From NCBI GenBank assembly GCA_012931725.1, contig CM022949.1, forward strand, positions 44,769,457 to 44,833,456: 64,000 nt of DNA, written 5' to 3'. Shown piece after piece: positions 35,223 through 45,045 of this stretch (the first letter of the stretch is position 1; every line of letters begins with the position of its first letter). This DNA is from Litsea cubeba (lineage: Eukaryota > Streptophyta > Magnoliopsida > Laurales > Lauraceae). The notes beneath the pieces were generated by a model. It saw nothing but the letters and a program-made list of their open reading frames with translations. It was not told the origin of the DNA and searched no databases. The position numbers and the translations under genes were made by a program.

Positions 35223-36209
35223 TACTTTCTAAGTTTTCGACTAGAACACAGGAGATCGCTGTAGATCATGGCTTAAACCTTTTCACAATCGCCAATACGA
35301 CTCAGTTTCATCTAGTTTTAAAACCATGGCTGCCTCCAAGAGGAAAGGGAAGAGGTAATTTTCAATTGGCCAGTATTTTTATGGGTTTTGAGTTAATAGG
35401 AAAAAGAAAATCGGAAAGAAAAGAAGAAACACGAAAAGAAAACACATGAGGCCAATGGGCGTGGAGGGGTGTAAATGGTTCTTATATGCTGGGAAGAGAT
35501 CTAAATTCAATTGAGCATCCGGATCATATGCTAGACAGAATTAAATCCAAACCTGCAACTGGTTTGAAGACCCAGCAAAAAACTACTATGTATTACATAA
35601 AAAATTCAATCATTTCCTTAGAATTATATCCATATCCATGTTTTTCTATTAATGGTATCAGATGCTCGAGTATGTAATGCTCATCTAGATGCCAAGTATG
35701 GTCAATCATGTATTAAAAATTAATTTGGCTTCTATTATTAAAATCATAATCCCAATCAACAAAACACATCAAATGGAGAAGACATAATATCCGGCCACAG
35801 CCAAATTCAAATACTATCATTCTATATTCTCTCACAACCTACACTACTTAATTTGGGGGTTCATGGCAATCAATACACACCACACAAATCTCTAAACTCA
35901 ATTCAACTTGGGTTGAATTGGAGTCCATGCCCTAAAAACAAAAAACTTGTCCAATCCCACATAAACCACCCAACACCACAAACCTTCATGAACACTCCTC
36001 ATCCTCATCCCCAATCACCCTTTGATCAAAAGACACATCAAGAAAATAGAGCAAAACGACCAGAACCAAGCAACAAACAAACATGGGTATGGGCCCAAAC
36101 ATCCACAGGAACATTGGGAAGGAGAAGTAAAAGGCCTGCAACCCTAGTGACCAAAATAAGCTTGCCCTATTAACAGCCCTCCAAACATAATCTGCCGGGA
36201 GGTGGGGTG

Positions 36210-39200
36210 TGTGAGGCCCCACCCCTGGTGGGCCCTCAATTTGAATTTGAATACTATATATTAGCCTAAGTATTTTAATTATACTAATTATGGGGTTTAG
36301 TTAAGAGTAATTATGTATTTTCCTAGGATTAGTCTAGTTGTGTAATTAGTAGAGTCAATAGGGTGTCTTTTGTTAATTTTAGAGTTAGTTAGTTTGTTAG
36401 AGGCCCTAACCAGAAATTTGTGTTTACTGTAGGGGTTTGCACTAGAGAATCTTCTAGAAGCCTCACCTAAAGACCTAAGTACCCTCTACCCTAACCCTAA
36501 TCATATTCTAACCCCAAAGGCATTTTTGTCCCTAGCCCAAAAACCCAACATATTTAAACTAAACTCTCCCTGCCCAAGCAATCACTGTTCATCTCCTCTC
36601 TCAATTCCAATCTCTTTTCTCTCTTCTTCTTCCCCACTTCTCTCCAACGAGCCCTCATCTTCTCCTCCAATTCCTATCTCTCCCCCTCTCTCTTTCTCTC
36701 CCCAGAATTTCCAACAGAAGGCCAACCCCAGGTAAAACCCCAAGGCTGATCAACAATAGAGGAGCCCCACTGCTAGATTTCCCCTATTATAGCTTGGTTC
36801 TCTTTTCTTCCTTCTTCCTTCTTTAGATCAGGCAAGTGCCCTATGCTGCTAACTTAGAATGCATGACTTATCTTCCTCTTGATTCTGCAAATTTCAATTC
36901 TGTTTATATATGTTTAGATCGATCTTTGAGCTTCTCTGTTGGTTTTTCTTTGGCCATTGATGGATGAGGTTACCTCATTTGGATGATCAATGGTCCGGTT
37001 GATAATGGATGGATGATATGGAAATGATTTTGTTCCTTGATTATGCTTCTGTGATGGTCTGAGGAGAAACCCAGGGGAATTGGGTCACTCACTATATCAA
37101 GTTCCCGGAGGTAGAATTGTGAAAACCCATTTTGTTGCGTCGAGACCGGGACCCAGGTGGGACCGCCTTTGGAAAATCAGGACCCCACATCTGATAGAGG
37201 GGCCCTGGGCGACCATAGTAGTGCAGCCTGATCTGAGTTTGATCAGCGCGGGGGCCACCATCCTTGCACTATGAAGATATGGTGCGTCATTCAAGATGGG
37301 TCTTCATTTTGAACATCATACAGTGGCGGGGCCCACTGGGTAATCTGATCACAATCTCATCCGCTCTAATGGCCGTGCGGGGTGGGGCGACCATGAGGGT
37401 AGATTTTGATCTAAATCTGATCAAGCATGGGAAAGTGGTCCAGTGAACTTGTGGGGCCCAGGTAGGTCCCTGATTTCAGATCTAGTCCAGATATAGGATC
37501 ATGAAATTCTCCTCAAACCCAGAGCTCAGCAATGGCCGAGCTCAACACTGACCAAGCTCAGCGAAGGCCGAGCTCAACACTGGCCGAGCTCAGCGATGGC
37601 TGGATTCAACATTGGCCTAGCTCAGTGTGACCGAACTCAGTGTTCTGCTAAGCACAATGCTCAGGTCGAGATCCGCGTTTAGGCCAAGCTCAGTGTCTTG
37701 GCCGAGGCCAGTGTTATGGCCGAGCTCAGTGTTTTACCGAACTCAGTGCCAGACCGGGCTCCGTGCTTAACCGAGCTCAGCGCTTGACCGAGCTAAGAGC
37801 TTGACCTACCTCAATGCCTGACCGAGCTCAATGCTTTACCGAACTCAGCTGGGTAACCGAACAGAGCTAGGTGCTTTGCCGAGCTGAGCTGGGTGACCGA
37901 GCTGAGTGTTCAATTGAGCTTAAGTGCTTAGCCGAACTCCGAGCTGGATTCCGAAAAGGCCGGATTCCAACAAAAGAGACTAGAACCTGGAATATTCCCT
38001 TTTAGCCAGAGCTTTCAGTGTGCACGGCCAACAACCCAGGCCAGGGGGTTAGCCGAACTCATAGGAAGTTCTGGACAATCAGGCTTGCTTCTCTGATCCC
38101 AGTGTGCCGAGCTGACCGCCCAGGCCAGGAGGTAGGCTGAGCATACTGTGTACAGTGACACTTCTCAGATTCTAATTTCTATTGTTGTAATCATATGTGG
38201 GGCCCATTGACCATCCAAATAGACTTCCATCACTGTGCCAACCACGAGTCGATGGTGTGGCTCAACCTTGACCCGTGGGGTCCACTAATTAAGGTCCAGG
38301 TTATGTAATCTAAGATGATTCGACCTTTATATGTTACCAGTGATGCACATAACTTCTGAGCACCAAACACAGTATTCCTTAGCATCGGTGGTTTCACTTA
38401 AAGATTGAATTACCTGAGATAGACCTGAATCTGAAAGTGGATCATTTACTTAGGTTGGACTGTTGTTATCACCCATTGATCCTTGTACTTAGAGATTTAT
38501 CTCCCTCATATTATTACTATCACTTTATTGTCCTTATTATTGCTTATACATGTTAATCAAATGGAAAATGAAGGACCCGAACCTAGGACTACTTAGAGGT
38601 GACCCGGTAATATGATTGGGTGAACATTGACCTGTGTCTGTGGCTAGGCGGGCCCTTTTATGGCCTAAGCTTGGATGTAGATTACCCTAGACTCAAAAGG
38701 TTAGATTGTATGGGCTTGTGACCCATTATGGATGTAAATGGATCATGTGTTATTGAACATGAACTTGTATCTCATATGGACTGTTATAGACCAGGCCATG
38801 TATTTGGTGGGCCTTGGTATGGATCCATTGACTAGACTTGGACCTGGATCATGATCCATGGATACTTGGACCTCTTAGGGACTTGTTAGGACCTTGTTCA
38901 CACAAGGCAAAGCCTAGACAGACACAGACCCTTATTGTTTCCTGAGTCGGCATAGACATTCACTCAGTTGATCTAAGCTCAGCCAGTTGGACTGATCATC
39001 ACTGGTAGGAGCTATTGAGAGTGTTGTGTGGCTATCATGATAACATTGTTGGAGATCGACGGACGGTATGATACCGAGTCCGGTCTCAGTGTGTGTTGAT
39101 GGATGAAGTTATTTGCGGGGCTAGATAATCCCCAACACTGTGAGATTTTCCCCGCCGCGACTGTGTTTAGTATGGGAGGGTCGCGGCATAATATCCCGCA

Positions 39201-39895
39201 GTATCCAACTTGTGTGAGTATGCCATTTTGTGTAGGGTTATATTATGTTTATCTTGATTCTATTTATTTATCTTGATCAACTACCTAGGATCTGTACCAT
39301 TGTTATTCTCTTAACTTTATTACTGTCTCTACTCATTTGATGCATACATCCTACATTATCAGCATACTGTGACTTGCCAGATCTTTAGATCTGATCCACT
39401 CTTGGTGCTTAGGTCTTGACCCCGAGTTCGAGGGCGATGCGTACGCACTCGTAGAGGCGCCTGTAGTAGGTGACTACGGATGGGGACTGGCCGACCAAGA
39501 GGTTGAGCCGGAGGGTGGAGAGCCAGTACCAGTGGCAGGGGCTTGAGTGTCTGTTTGTTTGGGATTTTGAGAGATTTTTGTGGTGAGCTGGGTAGTTAGT
39601 CAAATATGTAATTAAACCTTGATTTTTTTTATCACTTGTCATTTTTAGGCTGGATAAGCCCGTTATACATGATATGATTTTGATGATACCTTATGCTTCC
39701 GCTATCTCTGTATTGCTTCCGCTTATTTCTTTATGCTTCCGCAATATTAACTGTTGTTATAATATTGTTCAAAAAGTTTTAAATTGGACCTCACTGCGGA
39801 CCTACGATCTTGGAAGTTCTCGGATTTTCTGGGAAGTAGCGCGCCAATTTCGGTACTTCGACGGTTTTTTCGGTATCCGGGATTGGGACGTTACA
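36210..39895 (+). mobile_element. 3.7-kb solo LTR (Ty3 chromovirus-like) in DUF599 copy B
   Basis: Starts TGTGAGGCCCCACCC and ends GGGACGTTACA. It is flanked by GGGTG at 36205-36209 and 39896-39900, a perfect 5-bp duplication absent as a pair in the intact paralogue. One LTR only, with no primer site or pol, so it is a recombination product. A TATA-like TATTTAAAC at about 36551 precedes a pyrimidine-rich leader with TCTTCT runs. Ends and great length suit Tekay/Del-type chromoviruses. That lineage call is inference. Confidence 0.88.
37520..37950. repeat. Degenerate CCGAGCTCAG repeat array in the solo LTR
   Basis: More than 20 irregular copies of a GNCCGAGCTCAGNG-type unit centred on the palindrome GAGCTC, spaced roughly 15-25 bp. 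No open frame of note. Confidence 0.82.
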
Positions 39896-40292
39896 GGGTG
39901 ACCTTTCCAAGTTGATGAGAATGCTTGCATGGCTGTAGAACCTTATGGATTGCACGTTGAATAGGAATGCCACCAGGAAGCATAACAAGATGGAGAAGGA
40001 CTTGATTGCAAACAATAGATCACTTGTGTCACCGTAGGCCAGCCCGCGTCTCCGAACCGTTGACATGGTGCCACTCCCGGTCATCAGCACGACGATCAGG
40101 GAGCTGAGCATGATCGTCATCGTTGCCAGAAGTGTGGATGCCATTATGTTGTTTCTTAGTGTTTGGACTGCAAGAATCCCGTTCTCGGAGGTGTTCTATG
40201 TGCATCAATAAAAATTAACCCAATGTTTTGAAAACTAGACCAAACTAAACATCATGTGCTACAACACTAACCTATATATGTTGTGGTCATTG

Positions 40293-41729
40293 TAGAGATG
40301 TCAAGTGGGCCGTGGCACGGCACGGCCCACTGGGCACGGCCCATGACGCGGGCCGTGCTGGGCCGAGCCGCACAGGCCCGCTGGCCGGTTAGGCACGGCC
40401 CGCCAGGCCCGCCAGCCTAGTGGGCCAGCCCCTGTGGCCCGCCAGGCCCACCAGGATCGGCCCGCACGGCCCGCCTGGCCCGCCAAAAAAATTATTTTTT
40501 TATATATTTTTTTAAATTTATAAAAATCTAATTCCCAGCCAACTAACAACCCTAGGCATTTTCTAATAAAAAAAACACTTACATAACTTGGTAAGGTAGG
40601 ACTTTAGTGTAAATTAGTTACACTAATAAAGAGGGGCAATGTGTTTTTGGGGAGAAGTAATAAGGGGAATGTTTTGGTGTGACACACTTACCTTTACTAA
40701 ATTTGCCTCAGCCCCTTGCCTTCAATAATTTTATTTTCTTCAGAGATATTTGAGAATCTCAAATGAAATTCCCTATCTGCATTCATCTATATTCAAGAAC
40801 CCCTGAGCATTTGAGAAGTTGAGATTCTTTATAGGTTGGAAAGCTCAGGATTAAACACAGGAATATGTTCATAATTCAGTCATTTATGTTCAATATAATC
40901 TCATCACATGTACCTATAACTCCACTCTCGATCACATCACATGAAGCCATATATTTACATTGATATGAACACTAGGAAAAAGAAGTAAAAAATATGTAAC
41001 CATGATAAAGATAATGAGAATTATTGACTAAGAATAAAAACCAATAACTAAAAAATAAAGAAATTGATGCAAATCTAAATAAATGAAGTCCAAGGTTGTG
41101 GTTTCATGGTGGGTCATTTGGAAGACTTGAGATGATTATTGATAAAAGTAGAAATATTTAACCGCGCTAAGTTCTTGTTTAAAGTATGATAATTCAGCCA
41201 AAAAATAGAAATTGAGTTTGCCATCTCAATTGAAAGATCCTTAACCATGGCATTTCAATTTGGCTGAAAAATGAGTAGAAAAAGGACATGATATGTTTTT
41301 TTTTATATTTCAGGTTGTTTGAATGAAAGAGTAAAAAGTTGGATAAAAAATGTGTTAGCTTCTCATCATCATCTAAAGTGGTTAAGTTCTCATCCTAATA
41401 TAACTAATAGTTTAATATTCATGGTTAGGTTCACATCCTCATCTAACTAGTTTTAATATTGTTTGAATACGTATTAGTATACAAAAGTTAGGTAGTCTAG
41501 TGGTTGTGTTTATCTTTCACAACCCAACCCTTACCCGCCTATAACTCTATTAAAAAAAAAAAGAGGCACGCCCGGCCCGCGGGCCGGCCCGGCACGGCCC
41601 GCCCCACTGTGGGCCGTGCCACTGGGCCGTGCCGTGCCAGGGGTTTTTCCTGGCGGGCCGTGCCGTGCCGGCCCGCTAGCTGGGGCGGGCCAGGATTTTA
41701 GCGGCCGGCACGCCCGTTTGACATGCCTA
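40293..41729. mobile_element. hAT-type non-autonomous element in the intron of DUF599 copy B
   Basis: Ends TAGAGATGTCAAGTGGGC and, on the reverse strand, TAGGCATGTCAAACGGGC are flanked by an exact 8-bp duplication, GGTCATTG (40285-40292 and 41730-41737). Unit A has GGTCAGTG once at that place. Subterminal 150-180 bp at each end are very GC-rich with many GGCACGGCCC/GGGCCGTGCC motifs, while the middle is A/T-rich without coding frames. TAG-initial ends and 8-bp duplications are hAT traits. Confidence 0.9.
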
Positions 41730-41955
41730 GGTCATTGTATAGTATAAATGTAGAATAACAATAAAATGATTGAAAGAGAAGAATTACCAGCATCATAGCT
41801 CGGACCCATATCTGACGATTCAACGCATTGATCCCCATGACTGTCTTCTTGGGGTACTTTGTGACGCGATGGAAGAGCCGTATGTTGTAGGCTACCATCA
41901 CAGAGATGCCCATGGGCACCCGAACAAAATCAAGAATTTGCTTCTTCATTGTTTG

Positions 41956-42566
41956 AAGCCTCGAACTTTTTGATGGTTTTCTAATTGCAGCTACTTTTTG
42001 TGAGATCGAATCTAACTGTTGGTAATGGTTGTTTAAAGGAATGGATTGAATTTGTCTAAGTTGGCGCTACCATATATGCAAAATAAAGTGGATGACAAAA
42101 TGATTTCTAATGAAAGTGGGTATTTTTTAAAGAAATCAAAGTGGGTTGTTGATTGAAGGAAAACCCTCTCTAGTGCCCCTGCCTACCTATGTTTACCAAA
42201 TTACCATAGTGCATTGGACGTGGATATCAATTCTGTTGGGCCATGTAGAGATGTTTCCTAAGTTTGTGCTTTCATCAATACATGATTGGGAAATGTTGCC
42301 TAAATTAAGTTACTTTATAAATAAAAATGATGTAAGATATTTTTAAAATGATTTTTATAGGATTTTCCCATTTTTCTTAATTTTACTAGGGTTTTATCAT
42401 GATTTTTTCGTAATATTTTTAATTATTGGTGACATTATAAAAATAATGTGATACATGTGTGCATGAGACTGGATTTTCTGGATGCCTCGGCTAATTCCCT
42501 CATACCCTTTTGTCTTTGGAATAAAATATAAGAAAGGATAACCCGTTTTAATTAATCCAATACTCA
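41956..42566. other. Spacer upstream of DUF599 copy B
   Basis: A/T-rich; no gene or repeat recognised. Confidence 0.45.
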
Positions 42567-42857
42567 TTGAAAAAAACCCAAAACCACTCCAACTGCTCTG
42601 CACCAGACTCCACACCACCTGCACTAGATCCTATGCCAAAGAATGTGACTCTTGGAGAACCCGGAGCCTCAGCCTGGAGCCTGAACGATTGGAGAGGATA
42701 CCGTGAGGCTGGTGATTGCCGGCATATGATTTCTCTTCATATCTCTCTTGGATGTATGTTTTTCTATATGCTCATGGACCTCAACACCCATACATATAAC
42801 GATTTATCCATCAAAGCCAAGGAAATGGCTGGCTCTCCGATTATGCAAAACACGTGA
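42567..42857 (+). other. Orphan open frame, unidentified
   Basis: A 96-codon frame whose middle (from about 42640) is more balanced in base composition than its surroundings and reads like protein (WSLNDWRGYREAGDCRHM, then a hydrophobic run GCMFFYMLMDL). It could be a host exon fragment or chance. Not recognised. The copia element 115 bp downstream may have separated it from further sequence at 48698-48804. Confidence 0.25.
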
Positions 42858-42972
42858 GCAGATTAAGGGATTGATGTTGACCATGTAAGTAAAATAACCA
42901 TTGAGGGTTATGGGAAAAATGTGTGGGGCCCACACTGTCTAACAACTGTAACTCGCAAACACACGTTGTTTG

Positions 42973-43258
42973 TGTTAACCGAGTCACTCGGGAACTCAGA
43001 TCAGTTGAAGACAATAGTGACTCAGTCATTCTAAAGAGAGCTGATGGTCTTCATCAATTGACAAACAGAAACTAAGTTGTTGATCTTTCAGTTATTCTGT
43101 TGTAACAGGAATATGTTCCTCTTGAGTTTATTATGACTAGTCTATATAAAGACCGAGATGTGTCTGTAAATGTTATGTTCAGCAAATGAAAAATCTCTAG
43201 ACACTTTTTCTCTCTAGCTTTTCTTCTTCTTCTTCCTTCCTTCCTTTCTAAGCTTTCT
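42973..43258 (+). repeat. 5' LTR of the Ale-type element
   Basis: Starts TGTTAACCGAGTCACTC, ends AAGCTTTCT before the primer site. It has TATATAAAG at 43144-43152 and closely matches 48410-48692. Confidence 0.92.
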
Positions 43259-43270
43259 TGGTATCAGAGC
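43259..43270 (+). other. Primer binding site (tRNA-Met type)
   Basis: TGGTATCAGAGC follows the LTR directly. Confidence 0.92.
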
Positions 43271-43608
43271 ACTAAAAGGCACACGCCTTCAAGATCCTAT
43301 AGCTGTTGCTTGTATCTTCTGTCCTCATCAAGGTTTGAGTGCTATCTCTGTCTGGTCTCAGGATCTGGTCTTCATCTTCCAGCTTCTGTTGCAGAACACA
43401 TCTCTTGATCAAGATCTACGGATTCTGATCTTCGTCTTCAAGATCAAGCCTGGTTTTCCTCTTCGAAAAACTAAGCAAAGTGTTGATTACTCCTTCAGAT
43501 TAGTATTCTCTGCAGGTGATCTTTGTTTCTGGCCTTCAAATCTTTTTTTCTTCAAGAGTCTTCTTCCGCCAGCTGTTTGTCCTAATTCCTCAAGAATCTG
43601 TCTTTTTC

Positions 43609-45045
43609 ATGATGTCTTCTTCATCATTTTCATTCACAAATCAAACTCCTGCCTTCCTGATTTCTAACATAGGAAGCTTGATCTCTGTAAAATTGTCGAA
43701 TCACAATTACCTGCTATGGAGATCTCAATTTCTGCCTGTTCTTCGGGCAAATTGGCTAATTGGGTTCATAGATGGTAGTTATCCCTGTCCGTCTGAATTT
43801 CTTGTTGATTCTGATGGAATTCCAACCAAAGAACCCAATCCTAAATTTGTTGAATGGATCCAACAAGACCTGTGATGCCTCGGAGTCCCACATCGACTAT
43901 AGAGAGGAAAGTGATTGGAATTATATGTAGAGCTTACACCCTTACCTTGCATAAGGCATTTTGATGGGTTGATCAGAAATAAAATCGTGAGGCCAGTGGG
44001 CCAAAGCGGACAATATCATGTATGGGTAAGGGGTGGGGCGTTACAAATGGTATTAGAGCCGACTCTCGACTAGTTCGAGTGTGAGTCCCCTGCCGTGGTA
44101 TGGTGCAAGTGGGCAGATTTCTATGTGAGCGGACCAAGAGGGCTGGCAGGCTACAGGGGCTGGCAGTCTACTGCACAGGGACGTGCAGCCCTAAGCGGGG
44201 TGGAATGTGACGCCCCAGAGTCCCACATCTACTATAGAGAGGAAAGTGATTGAGATTATATGTAGAGCTTACACCCTTACCTTGTATGAGGCCTTTGATG
44301 GGTTAAGGCTCATCAGAAACAAAACCGTAAGGCCAGTGGGCCAAAGCGGACAATATCATGTATGGGTAAGGGGTGGGGCGTTACAAGACCAGAATGTCTT
44401 GTGTTGGATCAATGCTACATTGACTAAGAGAGTACTAGCACATGTGGTTGGCTTGTCATCAGCACAGGCAGTCTGGACTGCTCTGGAAAAGAGCTTTGCT
44501 TCAATCTCTCGGTCTCACATTATACAGTTGAAAACCCAACTTCAATCTGCAAAAAAGGGATCCCAATCTATCACTGATTACATACAAAAGATTAAGCATC
44601 TGTCTTACAGTCTTGCTTCTGCATCTTCTCCTGTTGATGATGATGATTTAGTCATCTATACACTTAATGGATTACCATCTACGTATGGTCCCTTTAAGAC
44701 CTCTATTAGAACTTGTTCCAGTCCTATTTCTCTTGAAGAACTTCATGTGTTGTTGTTATGTGAAGAGATGAATATCGATACTACACTGCAACATGTTCCA
44801 GAATTCTCTTCTACTGCCCTTCTCTCGTCCAAAGGTGATTCAGCTAAGTCAAATACTTACAACAGCAATAGAGGCAGGTCTGGTTATCTGGACAGAGGCA
44901 GAGGTCGACCTAATCCCAAAGGTAGAGGTCAAAGCTTTCAGACAAACAGTCCACATCAGCCCTTTTAATAGAAGCAGTGCTGTCAAATCTGCAACAGAAC
45001 TGGACACTCTGCTCTGGATTGTTACCATCACATGGACTTCTCCTA
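43609..45045 (+). pseudogene. gag: gag of the Ale-type element, interrupted by a TRIM
   Basis: ATG at 43609 begins a UBN2/Retrotran_gag-type protein (KLSNHNYLLWRSQFLPVLR). The frame stops at the TRIM insertion (43871-44385) and resumes directly after it at QNVLCWINATLTKRVL. A Gly/Arg-rich segment and stop at 44966-44968 follow. The zinc knuckle CQICNRTGHSALDC lies after the stop, at about 44987-45030. Confidence 0.85.
43871..44385 (+). mobile_element. 515-bp TRIM (miniature LTR retrotransposon)
   Basis: Two direct terminal repeats, 43871-44045 (175 bp) and 44206-44385 (180 bp), starting TGTGAYGCC and ending GGGGCGTTACA. The left is followed at once by ATGGTATTAGAGCC (tRNA-Met-type primer site), the right preceded by a purine tract, GCGGGGTGGAA. 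Flanked by AGACC at 43866-43870 and 44386-44390, a perfect 5-bp duplication. No coding capacity, so it depends on another element's proteins. Its end sequences resemble those of the 3.7-kb solo LTR. Confidence 0.93.

Larger units (their letters stand above)
35986..41949 (-). pseudogene. DUF599 family gene copy B, split by a solo LTR and a hAT element
   Basis: Exon 1 (41949-41788) and exon 2 (from 40195) match the intact copy in structure and splice sites. Exon 2 is interrupted: its first part runs to 39896 and its last part is 36209-35986 (ending DEDEECS). The 3.7-kb solo LTR sits between them. The intron carries a 1.4-kb hAT-type element. I see no other frameshift or stop in the exonic pieces, so the LTR insertion may be the inactivating event. 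The unspliced frame through the LTR gives a foreign tail ending KIVGPQ at 39791. The lost segment includes the last membrane span. Confidence 0.84.
33575..41955. repeat. Segmental duplication unit B
   Basis: Collinear with unit A (19698-30870). It lacks the copia, Mutator-like and LINE insertions of unit A but has its own: a LINE tail, a MITE, a solo LTR and a hAT element. The start at 33575 corresponds to the base after the SIRE-type 3' LTR, so it preserves the unoccupied sequence on that side. Confidence 0.82.
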
